NCBI GenBank assembly: GCA_034433795.1
Contig: DAOUAE010000063.1
Location: 1 to 64,000 of the forward strand
Source: DAOUAE01 sp034433795
GTDB taxonomy: Bacteria > Chloroflexota > UBA6077 > FW602-bin22 > DAOUAE01
Reading direction: 5' to 3'
Length of the DNA: 64,000 nucleotides
Under the pieces are notes generated by a model. That model did not search any database, was not told where the DNA came from, and saw nothing but the letters and a program-made list of their open reading frames with translations. Position numbers and translations under genes: made by a program. Positions 56,475-64,000 of the stretch are shown here, one piece after another; position 1 is the stretch's first letter, and every line of letters starts with the position of its first letter.

Positions 56475-57650
56475 TCAGGCCACCAGCAGGTCGCGGATGA
56501 CCAGGGTGTAGATCTCGGCGGCCGCCAGCAGGGCCGGCACTTCAACGTACTCGTCGGGCTGGTGGGCCAGCTCGGCCCGCCCCGGACCGCAGATGACCAT
56601 GGGGATCCCCAGGAGCGGGGCGTAGACCGAGCCGTCGGTGCCATAGGGGACGCCGCCCGGCGTGAGCGTCCGGCCCAGGCGCTGCTGGACGATGCGCAGG
56701 GTCGTCTGGACGAGCGGCGCCGCCGGCGAGGTCTCGACCGGCGGCCGCTCCTGGAGGAGCCGGACCTCGGCGGCGAAGCCCGGGCGCTGACGGGCCAGGT
56801 CGTCCAGGAGCCCCTGGACCAGCCGCAGAACGTCCTGGCTGGTGGTGCCGGGCAGCGTGCGGATATCGACCTCCAGGCGGCAGCGGTCGGGAACGACGTT
56901 GATCTTGACCCCACCCTGGATCAGACCGATGTTGAGCGAGGGCGGGCTGAGGACCGGGTGCGGCCGGGCCGGGAGGGCCAGGGTCTCCAGCCGGCGGATG
57001 ACCTCCGCCATCTGGCTGATGGCGTTGACGCCCAGCTCGGGCATCGAGCCGTGGGCCGTCCGGCCGTGGGTGATGATCTCCAGCCAGACGACCCCCTTCT
57101 CGGCGACGTAGACCTCCAGACCGGTCGGCTCGGCGATGAGCACGCCGCCGGCGCCCTGGAGCCGGCCCGACTCGACCAGCCGGCGGGCGCCGATGGAGTC
57201 GACCTCCTCCCCGGCCGTCAGGGCCAGGATGAGGTCGCCCTTGAGCGGTTGCTCGCAGCGCTGGATGGCCACCGCCGCCCAGATGAGGGCCGCACAGCCG
57301 CCCTTCATATCGGCCGTGCCGCGCCCGTACAGCCGGTCGCCCACCAGGGTCGGCGTGAAGGGCGGGGTGCGCCAGGGCTGCTCGCCGGGGCTGACCACAT
57401 CCAGGTGGCCGCTCAGGATGAGTCCCGGCCGCTCGCCACTTCCCGGCAGGCGGGCGATGACGTTGGCCCGTCCCTCGGCCAGCGGCTGGACCTCGGCCGG
57501 CAGCCCCAGAGCCCGCAGCTCCTCGGCCAGAAAATCGGCCAGGGGGCCCTCGTCGCCCGGCGGGTTGACCGTCGGAAAGCGCACCATCTCCTCGGTCAGC
57601 TCCACGAGGGCCGCCGGGTCGAGGAAGCGCAGGACGCGTTCGTCATGCAT
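56475..57650 (-). CDS. M20 peptidase, ArgE/DapE family
   Basis: A 391-residue zinc hydrolase: ILSGHLDVVSPGEQPWRTPPFTPT, RGTADMKGGCAALI, LTAGEEVDSIGARRLV, HGRTAHGSMPELGVNAIS and HQPDEYV. It removes acyl groups from amino acids or succinyl groups; which of ArgE or DapE it is cannot be told, though argC is about 4 kb away. Confidence 0.92.
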   Translation of the reverse strand: MHDERVLRFLDPAALVELTEEMVRFPTVNPPGDEGPLADFLAEELRALGLPAEVQPLAEGRANVIARLPGSGERPGLILSGHLDVVSPGEQPWRTPPFTPTLVGDRLYGRGTADMKGGCAALIWAAVAIQRCEQPLKGDLILALTAGEEVDSIGARRLVESGRLQGAGGVLIAEPTGLEVYVAEKGVVWLEIITHGRTAHGSMPELGVNAISQMAEVIRRLETLALPARPHPVLSPPSLNIGLIQGGVKINVVPDRCRLEVDIRTLPGTTSQDVLRLVQGLLDDLARQRPGFAAEVRLLQERPPVETSPAAPLVQTTLRIVQQRLGRTLTPGGVPYGTDGSVYAPLLGIPMVICGPGRAELAHQPDEYVEVPALLAAAEIYTLVIRDLLVA

Positions 57651-57951
57651 GGGCGGCTTCCCGACGGGCGGTGGCGAAGTCGGGCGGGAGCGCCCGGCCC
57701 GAGGGGCCGCCGCCGCCCAGGGCGAAGGTCCGGAAGACGTCGGCGAAGGAGGCCTCGGTATCGTCGTGGAGCTTCACGTAGACGCCCCGGGCGGTGGTCG
57801 GCTCGGGAAAGGCCTCGATCTTTTGGGCGGTCACATTCCAGTAGAGGCCGGGGTCGAGCCGCTCACCGGGCTGGTAGTGGCGCTTGGCCAGCAGGGCGTT
57901 GGGGTTGCGGTTCAGGAAGATCAGGAACTCCTCAGTGGTCAGCCGGGGCAT
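57643..57951 (-). CDS. Small hypothetical protein between M20 and VOC genes
   Basis: A 102-residue protein (LTTEEFLIFLNRNPNALLAKRHYQPGERLDPGLYWNVTAQKIEAFPEP). It overlaps the VOC gene (start side) and the M20 gene (stop side), giving a three-gene coupled run. GGAGGTG precedes ATG 57951. Not recognised. Confidence 0.68.
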   Translation of the reverse strand: MPRLTTEEFLIFLNRNPNALLAKRHYQPGERLDPGLYWNVTAQKIEAFPEPTTARGVYVKLHDDTEASFADVFRTFALGGGGPSGRALPPDFATARREAAHA

Positions 57952-58393
57952 GGGCTTCACCTCCGCGGGCCGCCGCCAGCCGGGCCAGGGCCTGGCGCTG
58001 GAGCGAATCGGGGGCGATCTCCATCAGTTCGATGCGGTTGCCGTCCGGATCGGTGATCCAGTACTGCCAGTTGCCGTCGCGTCCCAATCGGGGCTCGCCC
58101 TCGAGGGCGAGCCCCCGGGCGGCCAGGTCGGCCAGGGTCTGGCGCAGGTCGTCGACCGCCAGACAGAAGTGGTTGTAGCCGAGGGCCCGGCGGCCGACCT
58201 CGGGTCGGGGGTCGCCGCCGGGGAAGAGCTCCAGGTAGGTGGTCTCGCTGACCCGCAGATAGACCAGCCAGAGGGCGCCGTCGTCGCCGTAGAGACGGAA
58301 CATCTCCGGAAAGCCCAGGAGACCGCTGTAGAAGGCCAGCGCCCGGTCCAGATCGCTCACCCGAAAGGCGATATGGCTGAGGCCGGTGATCAT
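57932..58393 (-). CDS. Vicinal-oxygen-chelate (glyoxalase I-like) protein
   Basis: A 153-residue VOC-fold protein. The four metal ligands occur as His in GLSHIAFRV, Glu in TYLELFPG, His in YNHFCLAV and Glu in GNRIELMEI, so it is likely a metal enzyme such as lactoylglutathione lyase or dioxygenase-like. ATG 58393 begins MITGLSHIAFRVSDLDRALAFYSGLLGF. Confidence 0.9.
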   Translation of the reverse strand: MITGLSHIAFRVSDLDRALAFYSGLLGFPEMFRLYGDDGALWLVYLRVSETTYLELFPGGDPRPEVGRRALGYNHFCLAVDDLRQTLADLAARGLALEGEPRLGRDGNWQYWITDPDGNRIELMEIAPDSLQRQALARLAAARGGEAHAPADH

Positions 58394-58439
58394 GGCCGCT
58401 CCTCTCTCCCCCGACCTATCGGCCCGGCCGGGCGCTCCC

Positions 58440-58473
58440 ATTCTACCATATCCGGCCGGGCCTGTAGTACAAT
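58440..58473. promoter_or_regulatory. Back-to-back -10 boxes between VOC and MFS genes
   Basis: Minus strand TAGAAT (plus 58440-58445, TGG extension) faces the VOC gene; plus strand TACAAT (58468-58473) faces the MFS gene at 58503. -35 elements are weak on both sides. Confidence 0.5.
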
Positions 58474-58502
58474 CGGGCCAGGCCCGCCGGGAGAAGGTCC
58501 CG

Positions 58503-59732
58503 ATGAACCTGCTAGCCGTCCGCCGTCTGCCCGTCCGGGTCGAGGCGCTCCAGCCGCTGGCCTGGCGCGACTACCGCCGGCTCTGGCTGGCCAGTTTCCT
58601 CTGGTACCTGGCCCGCTGGGTCGAGGTGGTGGTCGTCGGCTGGCTGGTCCTGGACCTGACCGACTCGGCCTGGCATGTGGCCCTCGTCGGCTTCTACCGC
58701 AACGCCCCGCTTCTCTGCTTCGGCCTGCTGGGCGGCGTCATCGCCGACCGGATGGTGCGGCGAACGCTCCTGGCTCTGGCCCAGGGGCTGAACTGCGCGG
58801 TGATGCTGGGGCTCTGGCTCCTGCTGGTGAGCGGCGGACTCCAGTACTGGCACCTGGCGGTGGGGAGCCTGCTGCTGGGTCTCTCCTGGACCATGGACTG
58901 GCCGGCCCGCCGGACCCTCATCGCCGACATCGTCGGCCGGCCCCAGATCCTGCGGGCGCTGGTCCTGGAGACCACCTCGATGAACATCACCAAGGTGCTG
59001 GGGCCGCTCCTGGGCGGCAGTCTCGTCGGCCTGCTGGGCGCGGCCGGCTGCTTTCTCCTGCTGCTCGGGACCTACCTGGGCAGCCTGGGAGCGGTTCTGA
59101 GCATCCGGCAGCGCAACCGCACCCCGGCCGGCCAGGGACCGGTTCTGCGCACCCTGGTGGACGGGCTGCGGGCGGTCGCCCGTCAGCCGGCCATCCTGGG
59201 GGTGCTCTCGGTGACCATGGCGATGAACATGCTGGTCTTTCCCTACGTCCAGCTGCTGCCGGTCTTCGCCCGCGACATCCACCAGGCCGGACCGGTCGGG
59301 CTGGGGCTGCTGGCGGCCGGCGACGGGCTCGGCTCGCTCCTCGGGGCGGCTCTGCTCAGCCTCTGGCCGACCCTGCCGCGCGGCCGGGCCTTTCTGGGGG
59401 GATCGTTCCTGATGAGCCTGGCGCTGCTCGCCTTCAGTCTACTGCCGGCTTTCCTGCCGGCCTTCCTGGCGCTGGTCGCCATGGGGGTCTGTCACGCGGC
59501 CTTCAGCGCCTATCAGAGCGCCATCACGCTCACCGCGATCACCGAGACGCTGCGCGGTCGGGCGATGGGCGCGCTGGCCCTGGCCATCGGCACCGCCCCG
59601 CTGGGGGCGCTGCTGATGGGCGCGCTGGCCACGCTGGTGGGGGCGCCGGCGGCCGTCGGTCTGAGCGCCGCCCTGGGCGCCCTCTGGGTGCTGCTCACCG
59701 CCTGGCGTCTGGCCGACCTGCGTCGGGTCTAA
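58503..59732 (+). CDS. MFS transporter
   Basis: A 409-residue 12-TM MFS protein (RDYRRLWLASFLWYLARWVEVVVVGWLVLDLTDSAWHVALVGFYRNAP; GGVIADRMVRRTLLALAQ; ITLTAITETLRGRAMGALALAIGTAPLG), similar to the DHA1/enterobactin-exporter-like group. ATG 58503 has GGGAGAAGG upstream. It is followed 19 bp later by a sugar kinase gene, a possible link to sugar export or uptake. Confidence 0.88.
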   Translation: MNLLAVRRLPVRVEALQPLAWRDYRRLWLASFLWYLARWVEVVVVGWLVLDLTDSAWHVALVGFYRNAPLLCFGLLGGVIADRMVRRTLLALAQGLNCAVMLGLWLLLVSGGLQYWHLAVGSLLLGLSWTMDWPARRTLIADIVGRPQILRALVLETTSMNITKVLGPLLGGSLVGLLGAAGCFLLLLGTYLGSLGAVLSIRQRNRTPAGQGPVLRTLVDGLRAVARQPAILGVLSVTMAMNMLVFPYVQLLPVFARDIHQAGPVGLGLLAAGDGLGSLLGAALLSLWPTLPRGRAFLGGSFLMSLALLAFSLLPAFLPAFLALVAMGVCHAAFSAYQSAITLTAITETLRGRAMGALALAIGTAPLGALLMGALATLVGAPAAVGLSAALGALWVLLTAWRLADLRRV

Positions 59733-59751
59733 CACCTGCAAGGAGTCGACG

Positions 59752-60699
59752 ATGCCCGAGGTGATCTCGTTAGGCGAGATGATGGTGATGTTCGTGGCCA
59801 CCGACATCGGCCCCCTCCGGTCGGCGGTCACTTTTGAAAAGCACGTGGCCGGGGCCGAGGCCAACGTGGCCATCGGCCTGGCCCGGCTGGGCCACTCGGC
59901 CGGCTGGATCAGCCGGCTGGGCGACGACGAGTTCGGCCGCTACATCCTGACCTTCCTGCGCGGCGAGGGGGTCGATGTCTCCCACGTCGAACTCGACCCC
60001 GAGGCGCCGACCGGGGTGGCCTTCAAAGAGCGGCGCGAGGTCGGCCCCCGCCGGGTGATCTACTACCGGCGCGGCTCGGCGGCCAGCCGCATGACGCCGG
60101 CCATCCTCGACCGCGAGTACCTCAGGACCGCCCGCTATCTCCACCTCACCGGCATCACCACCGCCCTGAGCCCCTCCTGCCACGAGACGGTCCGGGCGGC
60201 GATGCGGCTGGCCCGCGACCTGGGGGTGCTCGTCTCCTTCGACCCCAATATCCGCCTGCAGCTGCGACCGGCGGCGGAGTGGCGCACCGTCCTGACCGAC
60301 CTTTTGCCGCTCTGCGACCTGGTCCTGCCCGGACGGGACGAGGCCACCCTCATCACCGGCGAGGAGGACCCCGAGCGGGCGGCCCGGGCGATCCTGGCCT
60401 ATGGCCCCCGGCTGGTGGTGGTCAAACTGGGGGCCGAGGGGGCGCTGGCCGTCACCCCCGAGACCGCCGTCCATGTGCCGGGCGTGCGCCTGCCCCGGAT
60501 CGTGGACCCGGTCGGGGCCGGCGACGGCTTCGCCGCCGGCTTTCTGGCCGGGCAGCTGCGGGGCTTCGACCTCCCCCAGTCGCTCCGACTGGCCAACACC
60601 GTTGGGGCGATGGCCATGACCGTCCTGGGCGACGTCGAGGGCCTGCCGACCTGGCGCGAGGTCCAGGAGTTCTCGGTCGAGCAGGATGTGCGCCGGTAG
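59752..60699 (+). CDS. PfkB-family carbohydrate kinase (2-keto-3-deoxygluconate kinase-like)
   Basis: A 315-residue sugar kinase: VISLGEMMVMFVATDIGPLRSAVTFEKHVAGAEANVAIGLARLG (start), GRDEATLITGEEDPERAA, and the PfkB catalytic end DPVGAGDGFAAGFLAG with Asp. The Lys/Tyr pattern and YYRRGSAASRM favour KdgK, but ribokinase- or fructokinase-like functions remain possible. Confidence 0.92.
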   Translation: MPEVISLGEMMVMFVATDIGPLRSAVTFEKHVAGAEANVAIGLARLGHSAGWISRLGDDEFGRYILTFLRGEGVDVSHVELDPEAPTGVAFKERREVGPRRVIYYRRGSAASRMTPAILDREYLRTARYLHLTGITTALSPSCHETVRAAMRLARDLGVLVSFDPNIRLQLRPAAEWRTVLTDLLPLCDLVLPGRDEATLITGEEDPERAARAILAYGPRLVVVKLGAEGALAVTPETAVHVPGVRLPRIVDPVGAGDGFAAGFLAGQLRGFDLPQSLRLANTVGAMAMTVLGDVEGLPTWREVQEFSVEQDVRR

Positions 60700-60718
60700 G
60701 ACCCTGCTTCGCGAGGAG

Positions 60719-61798
60719 CTAAGTGGGGCCGACGGCTCCGGCCCGGCTCCAGGCCTGGCGGAGCAGGCGCAGCCAGTTGCCGTGCATGATGGCGGCGATC
60801 TCCTCGCTCCGGTAGCCGCGCTTCTCCAGCAGCGCCGGGATCTTCTGGAGATCGGCGATGGTCTCGAGGTCGTGCGGGCACTGCTCCTGGCCGTAGCCGC
60901 CGTCCAGGTCCGAGCCGATGGCGGCGTGGCGGGCGTCACCGGCGATCTGACAGACGTGGTCGATGTGGTTGACCACGTCTTCCAGACTGACCACATCGTT
61001 TTTCGTCTGGCCCTTGACCCAGCCGGGGTAGAGCATCCAGGCGTCCATCACCGCGCCGATGACCCCGTCGCGGGCGACGATAAGGCGGATCATCTCGTCG
61101 GTGAGCTGCCGGTCGCCGGGGACCAGAGCCCGGCAGTTGGAGTGGCTGGCCAGGACCGGGCCGCCGAAGGCCTCGAGCGCCTCGAAGAAGGCCCGGTCGG
61201 CCAGATGGGTGAGGTCGAGGATGACCCCCTGGGCCTCCAGCGCCCGGAGGAGCGGACGCGCCCGTGGGGTGAGGGGACCGGGCTGGCCGGTGCCGTGGGC
61301 GTAGGCGCTGCGGCCGTAGTGGGCCAGGCTGACGATACGCAGGCCGTCGGCCCACCAGTCGGCCACCTGGTCGGGGTCCAGGATCGGGTCGGCCCCCTCC
61401 ATGCTCAGGACGATGCCCAGGGGGGCGGTCTCCGGGGCGCTCTCCCACTCGGCCCAGTGGCGCTCCAGGGTCGGCCAGTCGGCGATGAGGCGGAGCCAGC
61501 CCTGGCGCTCCATGATACGGTAGTAGGCCAGCTGGCCCTGGGCGGCCGCGTAGGCGATCTCCGGGGAGCGGTAGCCGCTGGCCGTGCTGTCGGGCCAGGC
61601 GACGCGGGCGATGACGGTGGCGAAGGCCAGGGCCACCCGGCCGGCCCGCATCTCGGGGAAGGAGACGGTCGAGGCGGCCCGGCCCTTCTCGGTCATCCCG
61701 GCCTCCAGGCGGCGCATCTCGGCCACCGGCAGGGTCAGGTCGCGGTTCCACAGGAGCGCGTTCATCGCCAGGTCAAGGTGGCCGTCCACGATGAGCAT
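60719..61798 (-). CDS. Membrane-type dipeptidase (M19)
   Basis: A 359-residue renal-dipeptidase-like zinc enzyme. IVDGHLDLAMNALLWNRDL (His-x-Asp), LSMEGADPI (Glu), LASHSNCRALVPGDRQLTDE (His), and AIGSDLDGGYG. AAAGGAGAG precedes ATG 61798; a longer in-frame extension to 62068 is not supported. Confidence 0.93.
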   Translation of the reverse strand: MLIVDGHLDLAMNALLWNRDLTLPVAEMRRLEAGMTEKGRAASTVSFPEMRAGRVALAFATVIARVAWPDSTASGYRSPEIAYAAAQGQLAYYRIMERQGWLRLIADWPTLERHWAEWESAPETAPLGIVLSMEGADPILDPDQVADWWADGLRIVSLAHYGRSAYAHGTGQPGPLTPRARPLLRALEAQGVILDLTHLADRAFFEALEAFGGPVLASHSNCRALVPGDRQLTDEMIRLIVARDGVIGAVMDAWMLYPGWVKGQTKNDVVSLEDVVNHIDHVCQIAGDARHAAIGSDLDGGYGQEQCPHDLETIADLQKIPALLEKRGYRSEEIAAIMHGNWLRLLRQAWSRAGAVGPT

Positions 61799-61841
61799 CG
61801 TCTCTCCTTTCACAGGCCGACGGGCTGGCCGTCTGGTGCCT

Positions 61842-61870
61842 TTATTGTAGCGGGGAGAGAATCGCCCGTC
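61842..61870 (-). promoter_or_regulatory. Promoter of the dipeptidase gene
   Basis: Minus strand TCGACG (plus 61865-61870), 17-bp spacer, TACAAT (plus 61842-61847). Confidence 0.55.
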
Positions 61871-62383
61871 GAGCGCGGCCGTGATCGGGTCACGGCGAAC
61901 AGGCGGAGTCGCCCCACTCGGAGGCGACAGTGTTCGGCGAGCGGAGGGTCGGCCCCTGAGGCTGACGCCCTCCACCGCGCGGTGGGGGAGGAGCCGGCGC
62001 ACCGAAGAGGTGGCACCGGGTGTCCGCGCGGACTCCGGCGACCAGGGCCGGATCAGCGGGGTCGACATCCTCGTGCTGCGCCAGCGGGCTCCGGAGGCCG
62101 ACCCCGGGAGACTCCCGGTCGCGACCGCCCGGCCGGCCGCGGAAAAGATTCCTTAGCCGGAGGCAGCCTCTGGGGAAGAAGGCCGGACGTCTGTCCCGCT
62201 CAGCCGGGAGGCGGCGAGGCCACCACCAGCAATGGAAGAAGGGATCCGCGCGTCCGACGCGCGCATCAGCGTTGACAGGAGACGGGCAGGCCGCTAAGAT
62301 CGAAGGCGGTCCGGCAAGGCTGTGGCCCGCTCCGTCGCCGATGGCTTTTCGGCCCGGCGTGTCTGGCACCGGTGGGGATACCG
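61871..62383. other. Longest non-coding stretch near the right end
   Basis: About 510 bp without a credible gene. It holds a strong promoter at 62272-62300, a perfect 12-bp palindrome GTCCGCGCGGAC at 62022-62033, and GAGGTGGCACCGGG at 62007-62020 that looks like the T-box core but without a recognisable stem I or an aminoacyl-tRNA synthetase behind it. Confidence 0.5.
62272..62300 (+). promoter_or_regulatory. Strong promoter of the 62384 gene
   Basis: TTGACA (62272-62277), 17-bp spacer, TAAGAT (62295-62300). Confidence 0.75.
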
Positions 62384-62605
62384 ATGGAGGCCCGACACTC
62401 GTACAACCGCAGCCTTATCCGACGAGCGATCTTAGCCGAACTGGAAGCGCGGGGCCGGGAGTACGCCGCCGAACTCCAGGCCCTGGCCGCCGCCCGCCAG
62501 ACCGCCTTTACCCCCGAAGAAGAGCAGCGCCTGGTCATCCTGCGGGCCGGGTACGAGGTCGCCCGCCGTTTCGGCGGGCCGGTCTGGGAGTCGATGGTCG
62601 GCTGA
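62384..62605 (+). CDS. Small helical hypothetical protein
   Basis: A 73-residue protein, mostly helical (SLIRRAILAELEARGREYAAELQALAAARQ, PEEEQRLVILRAGYEVARRFGG). ATG 62384 follows GGGGATACCG; the in-frame GTG 62372 is an alternative. It has a strong promoter about 85 bp upstream. Not recognised. Confidence 0.65.
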   Translation: MEARHSYNRSLIRRAILAELEARGREYAAELQALAAARQTAFTPEEEQRLVILRAGYEVARRFGGPVWESMVG

Positions 62606-62661
62606 GGGCTGCCGCACCGTGGCATGCGCCCTGCGGCAGTCCAGGGGTGGAGGTGAGAGGC

Positions 62662-62859
62662 GTGCCGCGTCCGTCCGAACGGACGAAGGCTCCGGCGCCG
62701 GCACCGTCGGCCCCGACGCGCCCGATGGAATGCGCGCGCGTCTGGGAGGACGACTACCTGGAGCCCTGTCCACGCTGCGGGCGGCCGATGGTGGCCATTA
62801 TGGGCAGCCGCCAGGCGGTCTGTGAGCACTGCGGCTTCCGGGAGAGCTGCTGCTTCTAA
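62662..62859 (+). CDS. Small zinc-ribbon protein
   Basis: A 65-residue protein ending in a rubredoxin-like or zinc-ribbon pair, CPRCGRPM and CEHCGFRESCCF. GGAGGTGAGAGGC precedes GTG 62662. It follows the 62384 gene by 56 bp and probably shares its transcript. No function can be assigned. Confidence 0.7.
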   Translation: MPRPSERTKAPAPAPSAPTRPMECARVWEDDYLEPCPRCGRPMVAIMGSRQAVCEHCGFRESCCF

Positions 62860-62913
62860 CACGGGCGGCGCCGCGGCCGACCCGCTAGACGGCTGATCGC
62901 CCGTCGGGAGCCG

Positions 62914-64000
62914 ATGATGCGGAGCGCGGTCGCTGACCGGCTGGCCCGGCTGTGGGTCCGGCCGGCCAGTCGTGAGGACCGCAACGTCCGGTATCTTCTG
63001 GCCCAGACGGCCCTGGCCGGGGTGGTCCAGGGCGGCATTGTCACTTTTCTGCCGGTCTTCCTGGCCCGCCTGGGGGCCTCGACCCTGCTGGTCAGCCTGC
63101 TGACCGCACTCCCGGCCCTGGTCACCATCGGTCTTTCGCTCCCGGCCGGGCTGATCGTCGCCCGCTGGACCCGGCTGGTGGCCACCAGCGCCCGCTGGTA
63201 CTATCTCCTGCGCCTCACCTACCTGATGGTGGCCCTGGCCGGCCTCCTCGCCCCTCCCTGGGGCCCGCTCCTCATCGTGCTCCTCTGGGGACTCTCGGCG
63301 ATCCCCAGCACCATCGCCAACACCGCCTGGTACAGCGTGCTGGCGGCGGCCGTCGCCCCCGAGCGCCGGCCAGTCATCAACGGGGTGCGCTGGGCGCTCC
63401 TCGGTCTGGTCTCGGCCGGAAGCGTGGCCCTCTTCGGCGAGGTGCTGGAGGCCCTCCCCTTCCCGACAGGCTATGTCGCGGTCTTTCTCCTCTCAGCCCT
63501 GGCCGGATTCCTCAACGTCTGGTTCTACGCCCACCTGGAGATCGACGACCCACCGCCCTCAGCGGTCACCACCCCGGTCGCCCGGTCAGCCCGGCTGGCG
63601 GCCCTGGTCGCCCCGCTGGCCCGGCGCAGCCCCTTTCGAACCTACACGGTCCTGACCCTGCTGCTCCGGGTGGGACTCTTCCTCCCGGCCGGACTCTACA
63701 GCGTCTTCTGGGTGCGCGATCTGGGGGCCTCAGACGCCTGGATCGGCTGGCGGACGACGGTGGGCAACGCCGCCCTGACGCTGGGCTACTATCTCTGGGG
63801 CCGCTACGCCAGCCGGAGCCCGCACCGGCGCGTGCTGGCCCTGGCCGGCGGTGGGCTGGGGCTCTACCCTCTCCTGACCGCTCTGACCGCTCCGGAGACC
63901 CTCTGGCTGCTCCTGGTCGCCGCGCTGGTCTGGGGGCTCTGCGCCGCCGGGGTGGACGTGGCCCTGTTCGAGGGGCTGCTCCAGACCACCCCCGCTGACG
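62914..64000 (+). CDS. MFS transporter, N-terminal part (runs off the window)
   Basis: Open from ATG 62914 to the window edge (362 codons), the final stop is outside. About nine hydrophobic segments are visible (YLLAQTALAGVVQGGIVTFLPVFLARLG; TALPALVTIGLSLPAGLIVARWTRL; VLIVLLWGLSAIPSTIANTAWYSVLAA), with the pattern of the BT1/YbdA-like MFS group. Ligand unknown. It is the last feature of the window. Confidence 0.85.
   Translation, partial: MMRSAVADRLARLWVRPASREDRNVRYLLAQTALAGVVQGGIVTFLPVFLARLGASTLLVSLLTALPALVTIGLSLPAGLIVARWTRLVATSARWYYLLRLTYLMVALAGLLAPPWGPLLIVLLWGLSAIPSTIANTAWYSVLAAAVAPERRPVINGVRWALLGLVSAGSVALFGEVLEALPFPTGYVAVFLLSALAGFLNVWFYAHLEIDDPPPSAVTTPVARSARLAALVAPLARRSPFRTYTVLTLLLRVGLFLPAGLYSVFWVRDLGASDAWIGWRTTVGNAALTLGYYLWGRYASRSPHRRVLALAGGGLGLYPLLTALTAPETLWLLLVAALVWGLCAAGVDVALFEGLLQTTPAD

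Noticed and set aside
1..64000. CRISPR arrays, rRNA genes, insertion sequences and phage structural genes
   Set aside because: I looked for regularly spaced repeats, rRNA motifs, transposase DDE patterns and capsid, portal or terminase motifs and saw none.

Overview
The window is very GC-rich (roughly 70% by eye), gene-dense, and uses TGA and TAG stops freely. Exported proteins carry long Pro/Thr linkers after short signal peptides (PhnD, an amidase, a glycosidase and a broken lipoprotein). Together with the gene content this suggests a Chloroflexota bacterium, possibly thermophilic. That placement is inference; there is no rRNA here to test it. Promoters follow a sigma70-like pattern: TTGACA-like -35, about 17 bp spacer, and TATAAT/TATACT/TAGAAT/TACAAT -10, often with an extended TGn.

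Region 1 (1-9360). After the end of an Hsp20 gene and a frameshifted, repeat-rich lipoprotein gene lies an integrated element of about 8.1 kb. It is bounded by a perfect 99-bp direct repeat (1156-1254 and 9235-9333). The right copy covers the 3' half of an intact tRNA-Arg(CCU) gene plus its terminator; the left copy is the displaced fragment. Inside are a tyrosine integrase, a zinc-finger protein, a translationally coupled run of genes centred on a primase-polymerase/RecA-like ATPase, a TubC_N-like protein, a PD-(D/E)XK nuclease, and a divergent control region between a zinc-finger gene and a SWIM gene. There are no capsid, conjugation or known defence genes. The primase gene contains three in-frame copies of a long inverted repeat, the most unusual signal in the window.

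Region 2 (9361-22648). phnEDC-type ABC importer genes, a monooxygenase, an MFS exporter and small stress/PRC-barrel proteins lead into the conserved nusA-ylxR-infB-rbfA-nrnA-truB-ribF-fmdB cluster. nusA has its own promoter and a conserved-looking leader; no rimP precedes it.

Region 3 (22700-37669). An EF-G-like GTPase, Sua5, a cNMP-binding/DUF2225 fusion, an HD protein, an enoyl-CoA hydratase/CoA-transferase pair, a PLP aminotransferase, a cell-wall amidase, a second Hsp20, prfA-prmC behind a likely attenuator, a PRC/BON protein, a Nudix hydrolase and a lone receiver protein.

Region 4 (37781-64000). M20 peptidases, a flippase, MogA, a polyprenyl synthase, a SprT-like protein, HemW, a CDF metal exporter, a lipid-free secreted glycosidase, a FliK/FlhB-like pair, argC, folE-folB, four MFS proteins across the window as a whole, a PfkB kinase, a membrane dipeptidase and several small uncharacterised proteins. 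Convergent genes in this half are packed so tightly that many share or nearly share stop codons in the palindromes CTAG or TGANTCA.
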